Shown here: one piece after another, positions 6,644-13,313 of the stretch | Layout of the letters: each line of letters begins with the position of its first letter | How positions within the stretch are numbered: the stretch's first letter is position 1 | NCBI GenBank assembly: GCA_945910925.1 | Contig: CAMDZX010000038.1 | Coordinates: 1-13,845, forward strand | Length of the DNA stretch: 13,845 nucleotides | Direction: 5' to 3' | Origin: an uncultured bacterium | GTDB taxonomy: Bacteria > Cyanobacteriota > Vampirovibrionia > Gastranaerophilales > Gastranaerophilaceae | Notes under the pieces: generated by a model | Databases searched by the model: none | What the model was told of the DNA's origin: nothing | The model's input: the letters and a program-made list of their open reading frames with translations, nothing else | Program-made: the position numbers and the translations under genes

Positions 6644-6961
6644 ATGGCAATAGATGTTAATAAAGAAAATATTGAATCAGAAGTGTTGCAGTCTGAAAAG
6701 GTGGTTGTTGCGGATTTTTGGGCACCATGGTGCGGACCTTGCAGAAAACTTAGTCCTGTATTAGAGGAATTAGAAAAATCTTTTGACGGAAAGGTTAAAC
6801 TTGTAAAAGTTAATGCGGATGAAAATTTTGAAATTATGAAGGAATATTCTGTTAGCGGTTTGCCGACACTTCTCGTATTTAAAAACGGTGAAGCAGTAGA
6901 GAGAATGGCAGGTTTAATACCAAAGTCATCTATAATAAACAATATTGAAAAGCATTTATAA
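6644..6961 (+). CDS. trxA: Thioredoxin
   Basis: A 105-residue protein, the standard length of a single-domain cytoplasmic thioredoxin. The redox site WCGPC (residues 29-33, cysteines 30 and 33) follows a DFWAP strand. The cis-proline loop is SGLPT (P74), and the closing GLIPK stretch stands near the expected position of the last helix. It reduces disulfides in target proteins and is recharged by thioredoxin reductase, which is not in the window. There is no signal peptide. AAGGAG (6632-6637) lies 6 bases before the ATG. purB follows after 13 bases, so the pair is probably one transcript starting from the extended -10 promoter near 6587. Confidence 0.96.
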   Translation: MAIDVNKENIESEVLQSEKVVVADFWAPWCGPCRKLSPVLEELEKSFDGKVKLVKVNADENFEIMKEYSVSGLPTLLVFKNGEAVERMAGLIPKSSIINNIEKHL

Positions 6962-6974
6962 ATTGGAATGAAAT

Positions 6975-8276
6975 ATGATTGACAGATATTCTTTACCTGA
7001 AATGAAAAAAATCTGGGATTTGCAATCCAAGTTTTCTTATTACTTAAAAGTCGAATTAGCGGTTTGCGAGGCTTATGTCCGGTTGGGGCAAATCCCGAGT
7101 GAGTCATTTTTAAAAATAAAAAAGCTTGCATCGTTTGATTTGAAACGTATTGATGAGATAGAGGCAGAGGTCAGGCATGATGTTATTGCTTTTTTGACCA
7201 ATGTAAACGAAACAGTCGGTGCAGAATTGGCTCAATATATCCATATGGGACTCACAAGTTCTGATGTGATTGATACGGCTTTTGCTTTGCAGATAAAGGA
7301 GTCTTCAAATATTATTGATAATAAATTCCGTGCAGTTACTGAAACCTTAAAACAAATGGCTCAAAAATATAAACATACGGTTTGTATCGGTCGTTCGCAC
7401 GGGATTCATGCTGAAGTTATGACGTTTGGTGTTAAAGTGTTAAATTGGCTGGACATATTTGAACGTGTTTATAAAAAATTCAGATATTCTTGTGAAAATA
7501 TCATGGTAGGACAAATTTCGGGACCTGTCGGAACATACAGTAACTTGCCGATGGAGGTCGAAACAATTGCTTGTGAAATCTTGGGCTTAAAACCTGCAAG
7601 AATATCTACACAGGTAATTGCACGAGATATTCACGCTGATTATATGCAGTCATTGGCACTTATAGCTTCCGTAATTGAACAGGTAGCGGTTGAAATCAGA
7701 CATCTTCAAAGAACAGAGGTTCGAGAAGTTGAAGAAGGTTTTGGTGCAAAACAAAAAGGTTCGTCTGCGATGCCACACAAGAAAAACCCGGTTTTATGCG
7801 AGAATTTAACGGGATTGGCAAGAGTTGTCAGAAGTAATTCTTATGCGGCAATGGAAAATATTGCGCTCTGGCATGAAAGAGATATTTCGCACAGTTCTGC
7901 GGAGAGAATAATTTTCCCTGATTCTCTTGAATTGGTCGATTTTATGCTTACAAGACTGAATAATGTACTTCAAAATCTTGTTATTAAAGAAAATAATATG
8001 GAAAATAATTCCAACATGTTTGGTGGAATTGTTTATTCTCAAAGAGTTCTTTTAAAACTTGTTGAAAAAGGTTTAACAAGAGAGGATGCTTATAGGATTG
8101 TTCAAAAACATGCTCTTGATGCGTTTGAAAGCAATGGTGATTTTAGAAAAAATCTTGAAGGTGATAATGAAGTAACAAAACTTTTGTCAAACGCAGATAT
8201 TGATGAATGTTTTGATAGAGCAACATACTTGAAAAATATTGATAAAATATTCGATAAATTCATTGTAAAGGTATAA
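6975..8276 (+). CDS. purB: Adenylosuccinate lyase
   Basis: A 433-residue member of the fumarase/aspartase superfamily, the usual length of bacterial PurB of the shorter type. It splits SAICAR to AICAR and adenylosuccinate to AMP, each time releasing fumarate, in purine synthesis. The superfamily signature GSSAMPHKKNP lies at 262-272 with the catalytic serine in the flexible SS pair (263-264). Other marks are RHDV (67-70), TSSDVIDTA (94-102) and the catalytic-histidine segment GRSHGIHAE (139-147). SxxMPxKxNP plus these segments separate it from argininosuccinate lyase and fumarase by overall similarity to PurB. The ATG follows a weak GGA by 7 bases, 13 bases after trxA, so coupled translation is possible. 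No convincing terminator follows. Confidence 0.95.
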   Translation: MIDRYSLPEMKKIWDLQSKFSYYLKVELAVCEAYVRLGQIPSESFLKIKKLASFDLKRIDEIEAEVRHDVIAFLTNVNETVGAELAQYIHMGLTSSDVIDTAFALQIKESSNIIDNKFRAVTETLKQMAQKYKHTVCIGRSHGIHAEVMTFGVKVLNWLDIFERVYKKFRYSCENIMVGQISGPVGTYSNLPMEVETIACEILGLKPARISTQVIARDIHADYMQSLALIASVIEQVAVEIRHLQRTEVREVEEGFGAKQKGSSAMPHKKNPVLCENLTGLARVVRSNSYAAMENIALWHERDISHSSAERIIFPDSLELVDFMLTRLNNVLQNLVIKENNMENNSNMFGGIVYSQRVLLKLVEKGLTREDAYRIVQKHALDAFESNGDFRKNLEGDNEVTKLLSNADIDECFDRATYLKNIDKIFDKFIVKV

Positions 8277-8283
8277 TTTCTTA

Positions 8284-8312
8284 TTGTTTTATTTGGTTGT
8301 GGTTTTTATAAT
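8284..8312 (+). promoter_or_regulatory. Predicted promoter upstream of the small membrane protein gene
   Basis: TTGTTT (8284-8289) and a perfect TATAAT (8307-8312) are separated by 17 bases, just after the purB stop. A transcript would begin near 8319, about 83 bases before the ATG at 8402. Confidence 0.45.
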
Positions 8313-8364
8313 AAAATTAATATTTGTTAATAAATGCGCAAATTTTTGAATATTTTGGTATTAA

Positions 8365-8370
8365 TATAAT
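8365..8370 (+). promoter_or_regulatory. Second TATAAT box before the small membrane protein gene
   Basis: A perfect TATAAT lies 32 bases before the ATG at 8402. No good -35 is present at 16-18 bases upstream (only T-rich sequence), so it could be a second start or chance in AT-rich DNA. Confidence 0.3.
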
Positions 8371-8387
8371 GTGTACGAAATTATATT

Positions 8388-8393
8388 AAGGTG
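8388..8393 (+). promoter_or_regulatory. Ribosome binding site fixing the start at 8402
   Basis: AAGGTG at 8388-8393 lies 8 bases before ATG 8402. An in-frame GTG at 8393 overlaps this site and therefore is not a usable start. Confidence 0.7.
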
Positions 8394-8401
8394 TGTTTAA
8401 T

Positions 8402-8722
8402 ATGAATAATTTATCCATAAATCGTTTAAATGTCACTCCAAATTTCAGAAGTAATCCAGCAGATAAAAAGGTTTCTTCTAATACTTCAATCAATGGTGGA
8501 ACACTTCCATTCACAAAACGGTTGAACATGTCACCAGCCACAATAGGTGCAGTAAACGGTTTTTGTTGGTTCGGAGTAGGTATGCTTTTAGATAAATTAT
8601 TCACTGCGTTTTCAAACTCAAAACTAAACACTAAGGCATCTTTGGCTATACAGGGTGCTTTTGGCGCATTTATGGGATATCAGGCGTATAAAGTTGCTAA
8701 AAATGAAGCCGCTCAATCGTAA
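8402..8722 (+). CDS. Small two-helix membrane protein, unknown function
   Basis: A 106-residue protein I cannot assign to a named family. The first 44 residues are polar, Asn/Ser-rich and probably unstructured, with a TPNFRSN patch at 12-18. Two hydrophobic, Gly/Ala-rich segments follow (about 45-63 and 79-97), separated by a short polar loop, which suggests a membrane hairpin with both ends on the same side. There is no cleavable signal peptide at the N-terminus. The ATG at 8402 is preferred over the in-frame GTG at 8393 because AAGGTG (8388-8393) sits 8 bases before the ATG. It stands alone between purB (125-base gap) and dapB (74-base gap), with its own candidate promoters. I recall many small proteins with this N-terminal style in Gastranaerophilales, but that is memory, not a search. 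Confidence 0.75.
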   Translation: MNNLSINRLNVTPNFRSNPADKKVSSNTSINGGTLPFTKRLNMSPATIGAVNGFCWFGVGMLLDKLFTAFSNSKLNTKASLAIQGAFGAFMGYQAYKVAKNEAAQS

Positions 8723-8746
8723 TATATTTAACATTCTCTTTTAAAT

Positions 8747-8775
8747 TTGTCGGTATTGTGTAATACTGGACTAAT
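8747..8775 (+). promoter_or_regulatory. Predicted promoter of dapB-asd
   Basis: TTGTCG (8747-8752, 4 of 6) and ACTAAT (8770-8775, 4 of 6) are 17 bases apart, with TG at 8767-8768 forming an extended -10. The start would be near 8782, giving a short leader with AAGGG (8784-8788) and ATG at 8797. Confidence 0.4.
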
Positions 8776-8796
8776 GTTGAAAGAAGGGATTATTTT

Positions 8797-9552
8797 ATGA
8801 TAAAAGTAGCAGTTTGCGGTTCAAGCGGAAAAATGGGAACAGAAGTTGTAAGAGCCGTCAATAATGATAAAGAACTAGAGTTAGTTGCCAAAATTGATAT
8901 TACAGACGGAGAATATTCAACGATAGAAGAAGCAGCTAAGGCTTGTAAGATAGATGTTCTTGTTGATTTTACGCAACCAAAGAGTATTTATGAGAATGCT
9001 CAATATTGTCTGAGTAACGGAATCAATATTGTAATCGGAACAACAGGGCTTTCTGATGGTGAGATTTCAAATCTTAAAAAACTTTCTGAAGGAAATAAGG
9101 TGTCTTGCTTAATTGCACCTAATTTTTCAACCGGAGCTGTTTTGATGATGATGTTTGCAAAACAAGCTGCAAAATATTTTGATAATGCAGAAATTATTGA
9201 ACTTCATCATAATCAAAAGAAAGATGCTCCTTCGGGTACTGCTGTAAAAACAGCGTTAATGATGTCGGAAGGTGCAGACGGCAGTAGTTTTACTGCGGGA
9301 AATTGTCCTGAAACCGAAACAATAAAAGGTGCAAGAGGCGGAATTTCGTATTCTGATATCCACATTCACTCTGTTAGAATGCCCGGTTATATTGCATCTC
9401 AAGAAGTTTTGTTTGGGTCGTCGGGGCAGGTGTTTAAAATCAGGCATGATTCAATGAATAGAGAATGTTATATGCCGGGAGTTTTGATGGCAGTTAAGCA
9501 TGTTGTCAAAAAGCCTGAATTTATTTACGGATTAGAGAATATAATGGTATAA
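8797..9552 (+). CDS. dapB: 4-hydroxy-tetrahydrodipicolinate reductase
   Basis: A 251-residue enzyme, normal for DapB. It reduces 4-hydroxy-tetrahydrodipicolinate to tetrahydrodipicolinate with NAD(P)H, leading to meso-diaminopimelate for peptidoglycan and to lysine. The N-terminal Rossmann fold shows VAVCGSSGKMG (4-14). The substrate site shows ELHHNQKKDAPSGTA (135-149) with the catalytic H137/H138 pair and K141/K142. GTTG (81-84) and APNFSTG (107-113) are further family marks. AAGGG (8784-8788) lies 8 bases before the ATG. asd follows within 10 bases of the stop, so the two aspartate-pathway genes form an operon. Two Asp-pathway steps encoded side by side support both assignments. Confidence 0.96.
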   Translation: MIKVAVCGSSGKMGTEVVRAVNNDKELELVAKIDITDGEYSTIEEAAKACKIDVLVDFTQPKSIYENAQYCLSNGINIVIGTTGLSDGEISNLKKLSEGNKVSCLIAPNFSTGAVLMMMFAKQAAKYFDNAEIIELHHNQKKDAPSGTAVKTALMMSEGADGSSFTAGNCPETETIKGARGGISYSDIHIHSVRMPGYIASQEVLFGSSGQVFKIRHDSMNRECYMPGVLMAVKHVVKKPEFIYGLENIMV

Positions 9553-9554
9553 GG
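9551..9554 (+). promoter_or_regulatory. Ribosome binding site fixing the asd start
   Basis: AAGG at 9551-9554 overlaps the dapB stop and is 8 bases before ATG 9563. The in-frame GTG at 9554 sits inside this site and has no upstream Shine-Dalgarno of its own, so ATG 9563 is the likely start. Confidence 0.6.
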
Positions 9555-9562
9555 TGAGGAAA

Positions 9563-10591
9563 ATGAGAAAACCAAATATTGCGATTTTAGGAGCAACAGG
9601 AGTTGTAGGGAGAGAGATAACAAAGATAACGGATGAACTGGGAATTGAATATGAAACTATTAAGTTTCTGTCAAGTGCAAAGAGTGCCGGCAGTAAGTTA
9701 ACCTTTCAAGGAAAAGAATACACGGTAGAAGAAGCAACTCCCGAGTCATTTGACGGTGTAGATATTGTAATGGCATCGGCAGGCGGTTCTACAAGTCAGA
9801 AATTTGCACCTGAAATTGTAAAACGTGGTGGTGTGATTATTGATAATTCAAGTGCTTTCAGAATGGATAAGGATGTTCCGCTTGTAATTGCATACGTTAA
9901 TGATGATGATTTAAGAAAACATAAAGGCATAATTGCTAATCCGAATTGTTCAACATCTCAACTTATGCTTGTGTTGAAACCGTTACACGAAAAAGCAAAA
10001 ATAAACAGACTGATTGTTTCAACTTATCAGGCAGTTAGTGGTGCGGGATTGGCTGCAATTAATGAATTGAGAGAAAATACGGTTGCAACATTAGATGATA
10101 AATCTTTTGAAAACAAGTGTTTTAAAAAACCAATATCATTTAATGTAATCCCTCAAATAGATGTATTCTGCGAAAACGGATATACAAAAGAAGAAATGAA
10201 GGTTGTAAACGAAACGAAAAAGATTTTACATTTAGCGGAAGATACTCCGATTTCATGTACGGCAGCAAGAGTTCCTGTTTTTAACGGACATTCTGAGGCT
10301 GTGGATATTGAATTTGAAAACGAGATTTCTCCTGATGAAGTAAGAGAAATTTTGCGTGCATCTTTCGGTATAGAAATTATTGATAATCCTGATAATTTTG
10401 AATATCCTACAACACGTGATGCTAGCGGTAAGAATCCTGTATATGTAGGACGTATAAGAAAGAATCTTGCATTCAAAAACGGTATTACTCTATGGTGTGT
10501 TGCCGATAATCTAAGAATCGGCGCAGCACTTAATACTGTGAGAATTTGTAAAAAAGTAATAGAAATGGGATTGTTTGGAGGTAATAAATAA
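9563..10591 (+). CDS. asd: Aspartate-semialdehyde dehydrogenase
   Basis: A 342-residue enzyme (from ATG 9563; a GTG at 9554 would add three residues). It reduces aspartyl phosphate to aspartate semialdehyde with NADPH, the branch point to lysine/DAP, threonine and methionine. The cofactor loop is ILGATGVVGRE (8-18). The active-site cysteine is C129 in ANPNCSTSQ (125-133), and the acid/base histidine is H243 in NGHSEAV (241-247). STYQAVSGAG (153-162) and the late DNLRIGAALNT (315-325) are also typical. The USG-1-like length and motifs fit the bacterial family. It lies directly after dapB and its stop overlaps the next small gene by one base (TAATG), so translation of the two is probably coupled. 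Confidence 0.96.
   Translation: MRKPNIAILGATGVVGREITKITDELGIEYETIKFLSSAKSAGSKLTFQGKEYTVEEATPESFDGVDIVMASAGGSTSQKFAPEIVKRGGVIIDNSSAFRMDKDVPLVIAYVNDDDLRKHKGIIANPNCSTSQLMLVLKPLHEKAKINRLIVSTYQAVSGAGLAAINELRENTVATLDDKSFENKCFKKPISFNVIPQIDVFCENGYTKEEMKVVNETKKILHLAEDTPISCTAARVPVFNGHSEAVDIEFENEISPDEVREILRASFGIEIIDNPDNFEYPTTRDASGKNPVYVGRIRKNLAFKNGITLWCVADNLRIGAALNTVRICKKVIEMGLFGGNK
10577..10582 (+). promoter_or_regulatory. Strong ribosome site of the 76-residue gene
   Basis: GGAGGT inside the end of asd lies 8 bases before the ATG at 10591. It is among the strongest Shine-Dalgarno sites of the window and is the main support for the small gene being translated. Confidence 0.7.
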
Positions 10592-10821
10592 TGAATTTGG
10601 GTATTTATCCCGCTAATAAATCACTGATTTTTGGCGCAGGTAAAAATATCAATCAGAAGATGTCATCAATAGATATTGCTTATGCTAAGGAGTTGGCTGA
10701 AATAAAAGCAAGAAAACAAGATGAGAAGATTGCATACCTTCTAAATCCAAGTACTCCTTTTCAAAAAGCTAAAGATAAAATTCAAAATGCGTTACAAAAA
10801 ATCTTGGATAAAAAGTCATAA
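10591..10821 (+). CDS. Small basic helical protein coupled to asd, unknown function
   Basis: A 76-residue, lysine-rich protein that I do not recognise. The N-terminal 15 residues carry a hydrophobic SLIFGAG patch (11-17). The remainder is predicted by eye to be helical and charged (for example residues 25-49 and 55-74), without a membrane segment or signal peptide. Evidence that it is real: the strong GGAGGT site at 10577-10582, the one-base TAATG overlap with asd, and codon use like its neighbours. It is the last gene of the dapB-asd unit. A role in lysine or cell-wall synthesis is not implied by position alone. The SLIFGAG patch resembles N-terminal tags I recall from small Gastranaerophilales proteins. 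Confidence 0.7.
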   Translation: MNLGIYPANKSLIFGAGKNINQKMSSIDIAYAKELAEIKARKQDEKIAYLLNPSTPFQKAKDKIQNALQKILDKKS

Positions 10822-10835
10822 TTTTATTACTTTTT
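10810..10835 (+). terminator. Weak A/T-rich terminator-like hairpin after the dapB-asd unit
   Basis: AAAAAGT (10810-10816) pairs with ACTTTTT (10829-10835), with further A/T pairs inside after one mismatch. The stem overlaps the stop codon of the small gene (10819-10821) and has a single G-C pair, so it is at best weak. Confidence 0.3.
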
Positions 10836-10868
10836 GTTAATCCGTAGTATATTTCACTTTGTATTTGT

Positions 10869-10879
10869 TATATTATAAA
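10869..10879 (+). promoter_or_regulatory. -10-like element immediately before rfaE2
   Basis: Overlapping hexamers TATATT (10869-10874) and TATAAA (10874-10879) lie 4 to 9 bases before the ATG at 10884. With TATATT as -10, transcription would start near 10881, almost at the start codon. No good -35 is seen. No Shine-Dalgarno stands between this site and the ATG. Confidence 0.35.
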
Positions 10880-10883
10880 TACG

Positions 10884-11357
10884 ATGGGGCAAGTATTAAA
10901 CAGGAAAAATATATCAGAATTTGTTCAAAATCTGCATAAAGCAGGCAAGACTGTTGTAACTACAAACGGATGCTTTGATATTCTGCATGTCGGGCATGTT
11001 CGTTATTTGCAAAAATCAAAGAGTTTTGCGGATTATTTGATTGTCCTCTTAAATTCGGATAAATCCGTAAAAAGTATAAAAGGTGACGATAGACCTGTTA
11101 ATAATGAACAAGACAGAGCAGAACTTCTTGCGGCACTTAACTGTGTAGATTTTGTCGTAATGTTTGATGAGGATAGCCCTGCTGCACTTTTAGATGAAAT
11201 AAAACCCGATGTTTATACTAAAGGTGCGGATTACACTATGGAAACACTTCCGGAGAGAGAAATAATGATTAAGAACGGTACTAAGGTTGAGTTTATAGAC
11301 TTTGTACAGGGAAAATCTACAACGAATATAATAAATAAAATTAATAATAAGGAGTAA
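10884..11357 (+). CDS. rfaE2: D-glycero-beta-D-manno-heptose 1-phosphate adenylyltransferase (HldE domain II type)
   Basis: A 157-residue single-domain nucleotidyltransferase, matching the length of stand-alone RfaE domain II/HldC. It joins heptose 1-phosphate and ATP to ADP-heptose for LPS inner core. Marks are TTNGCFDILHVGHVRYL (26-42) with the HxGH pair H35/H38, DDRPVNNEQDRAELLAAL (68-85), the KPDVYTKGADY stretch (107-117), and GKSTTNII (143-150) near the end. The kinase half (HldE domain I) is not in the window. Glycerol-3-phosphate cytidylyltransferase is related, but the DRPVN.E.DRAELLAAL and YTKGADY blocks favour the heptose family. No Shine-Dalgarno precedes the ATG. A -10-like element nearby suggests a leaderless or very short-leader transcript. 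lpxD follows after 3 bases, so this gene opens the lipid A operon. Confidence 0.9.
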   Translation: MGQVLNRKNISEFVQNLHKAGKTVVTTNGCFDILHVGHVRYLQKSKSFADYLIVLLNSDKSVKSIKGDDRPVNNEQDRAELLAALNCVDFVVMFDEDSPAALLDEIKPDVYTKGADYTMETLPEREIMIKNGTKVEFIDFVQGKSTTNIINKINNKE

Positions 11358-11360
11358 TCT

Positions 11361-12461
11361 ATGAAATCTTTTACATTGGAACAAATTGCGCAAATCACAG
11401 GCGGATTATTATCAAAAGCGGAAGACGCAGTTATAACAAAAATTGCACCACCTGTACTTGCGGATGAACAAACTCTTGCATTAGCACTTGGTGAAGATGA
11501 AATTGCTAATCTTTCCACATCCAAAGCAAAGGCGGCATTAGTTCCTTTGGGAGTTAATATAGACGGATTTTCTACAATTGAGGTTGAGCGTCCGAGATTA
11601 GCTATGATGAAATTGATTACTTTGTTCTATGAAGCACCTGAAACAAATTCAGGAGTTCATCCGACTGCGGTTGTTCATCCTGAAGCAAAACTCGGGCAGA
11701 ATGTTTCACTCGGACCTAATGTTGTTGTTGCAAAAGGTGCTGTAATTGGTGATAATACAACAATTCTTGCAAACAGTTATATAGGAAATTATGCAACTGT
11801 TGGTGCAGAATGTTTCTTCCATGCAGGTGTTAATATTGGTGACCGTGTTCAAATCGGTAACAAAGTTATTCTTCACCACGGAGTTTCACTGGGTGCAGAT
11901 GGATTCAGTTTTGTAACAGAAAATCCTAATAATATTGAACAAGCAAGAAAAGACGGGGAAATAAAAGATGCACAAGCTGAGCATGTCATCTTCAAGATTA
12001 ACTCAATAGGTTCGTTGATTATCGGTAATAATGTGGAAATAGGTGCAAATACTGCAATAGACAGAGGTACTATTGAAAATACCGTTATCGGGGATAATAC
12101 CAAGATTGATGATTTGGTAATGATTGGTCACAATTGCAAAGTCGGTAGAGGTTGTATGATAGTTTCTCAAGTCGGGATTGCGGGAAGTTGTGTAATTGGT
12201 GACAGAGTAGTAATTGCAGGACAAGCAGGTCTTGCGGATCATATCAAAATCGGAGATGATTCGATTATTGCCGCAAAAGCGGGTGTTACTAAGAGTTTCC
12301 CTGAAAAATCAATTGTTGTTGGCGCTCCAGCGGTTCCAAGAAAAGAATTTATTAAACAATTGAAAATTATGAAGGATGCAGGTGAATTAATAAATAAGTT
12401 TAAAAAATATGAACCTTTGCTGAATTCGTTTGAAGAAGAACATCAACTGGATGCGGTGTAA
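11361..12461 (+). CDS. lpxD: UDP-3-O-acylglucosamine N-acyltransferase
   Basis: A 366-residue left-handed beta-helix enzyme that adds the second, N-linked acyl chain in lipid A synthesis, using acyl-ACP. An N-terminal uridine-binding domain (about 1-95) is followed by hexapeptide repeats (about 98-325; I-G-x-x-x steps such as VIGDNTTI) and a helical C-terminus. The likely catalytic histidine is H257 in MIGHNCKVG, matching the IAHN position of E. coli LpxD. GADGFSF (178-184) is a family motif. After it the chain has a longer polar, helical-looking stretch (about 185-213) than the short loop usually found there. AAGGAG (11349-11354) is 6 bases before the ATG. The stop overlaps the start of lpxC by one base (TAATG), which suggests coupled translation. 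Confidence 0.95.
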   Translation: MKSFTLEQIAQITGGLLSKAEDAVITKIAPPVLADEQTLALALGEDEIANLSTSKAKAALVPLGVNIDGFSTIEVERPRLAMMKLITLFYEAPETNSGVHPTAVVHPEAKLGQNVSLGPNVVVAKGAVIGDNTTILANSYIGNYATVGAECFFHAGVNIGDRVQIGNKVILHHGVSLGADGFSFVTENPNNIEQARKDGEIKDAQAEHVIFKINSIGSLIIGNNVEIGANTAIDRGTIENTVIGDNTKIDDLVMIGHNCKVGRGCMIVSQVGIAGSCVIGDRVVIAGQAGLADHIKIGDDSIIAAKAGVTKSFPEKSIVVGAPAVPRKEFIKQLKIMKDAGELINKFKKYEPLLNSFEEEHQLDAV

Positions 12462-13300
12462 TGACAACATTATTAAAAGAGGTTAAAATATCAGGCAATA
12501 CACTTATGAAAAATCATGAGTGCGAGGTTGTCGTAAAACCTTCCGATTCGGGAGAAATTCGTATATATTCTGAGGGCGCGGATAAATACTTTGTTGCTTG
12601 TGTTGATAATGTGATTGCAACAGACCATTGTGTGGTCTTAGGCAGCAAAAATCAAAGAACGCTGCTTGGCGGTTATAAATATCAAGCTATGCTTTGTGAA
12701 CACTTTATGGCTGCTTGTTCTATTTTAGGAATAGATTCTATTGATGTGTATGTTTCAAAGCCTGAGTTTCCGATACTTGACGGGAGTGCAAAGAAATGGA
12801 TTGAACTGTTCAAGGAAGCAGGGGTTACAAAGAGGAAACAAGAATTTTATACGGTAAGTGAACCGGTGTATTATCTGAATGGTAAGACAAGTCTTGTTGT
12901 TCTTCCCGATAAAGAACTGACTTTATCTTATGCGGTTAATTACAATCATCCTGATTTAATCAGGCAATGGGTAGCTTATGATGAAAAACATATTGATGAA
13001 ATTATAGAGGCAAGAACATTTGGCTTTTATAGGGATTTGAAAAAATATCAGTTGTTAGGCTTTGCAAGAGGCGTTAATATTGATAACACTTTAGGTTTGA
13101 TGGATGATGGAACTTATTCTTCTGCCTTAAGAAGTGATAAAGAACCTATAAAACACAAAATACTTGATTTATTTGGTGATTTCTATTTGACTGGTGTTTC
13201 GATACTTGATTTAAAAGCTCAAATCCTTGTAAAAGAGGCAGGGCATGCAGTTCATGTGAAAGTCGCTAAAGTATTAAAAGATAAATTAATAAAAATATAA
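12461..13300 (+). CDS. lpxC: UDP-3-O-acyl-N-acetylglucosamine deacetylase (divergent)
   Basis: A 279-residue zinc deacetylase, slightly shorter than the usual ~300, that commits UDP-acyl-GlcNAc to lipid A synthesis. The metal and catalytic positions are all present: E80/H81 in LCEHFMAAC, H232 and D236 in KHKILDLFGD, D240, and H262 in GHAVH. PEFPILDGSA (101-110) and EARTFGFYRDL (183-193) are clear family blocks. The chain departs from the family elsewhere. The N-terminal G.GLHSG block is replaced by GNTLMKNHE (12-20), and the GG(S/x)L.NA block reads GFARGVNIDNT (200-210). It starts one base inside lpxD. fabZ follows 13 bases after the stop. LpxC is usually the regulated step, by FtsH proteolysis in enterobacteria, and nothing here shows that. 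Confidence 0.92.
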   Translation: MTTLLKEVKISGNTLMKNHECEVVVKPSDSGEIRIYSEGADKYFVACVDNVIATDHCVVLGSKNQRTLLGGYKYQAMLCEHFMAACSILGIDSIDVYVSKPEFPILDGSAKKWIELFKEAGVTKRKQEFYTVSEPVYYLNGKTSLVVLPDKELTLSYAVNYNHPDLIRQWVAYDEKHIDEIIEARTFGFYRDLKKYQLLGFARGVNIDNTLGLMDDGTYSSALRSDKEPIKHKILDLFGDFYLTGVSILDLKAQILVKEAGHAVHVKVAKVLKDKLIKI

Positions 13301-13313
13301 AGGAGATAAAATA

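Noticed and set aside
6586..7131. Open frame of 181 codons on the minus strand opposite trxA and purB
   Set aside because: It covers the complete thioredoxin gene in antisense and shows no domain or ribosome site.
8325..8340. Hairpin ATTAA/TTAAT after purB as terminator
   Set aside because: A 5-bp A/T stem with no following T-run, expected by chance in this composition.
8393..8401. GTG at 8393 as start of the small membrane protein
   Set aside because: It overlaps the AAGGTG ribosome site that is well spaced for ATG 8402.
9554..9562. GTG at 9554 as start of asd
   Set aside because: It sits within the ribosome site for ATG 9563 and has no Shine-Dalgarno of its own.
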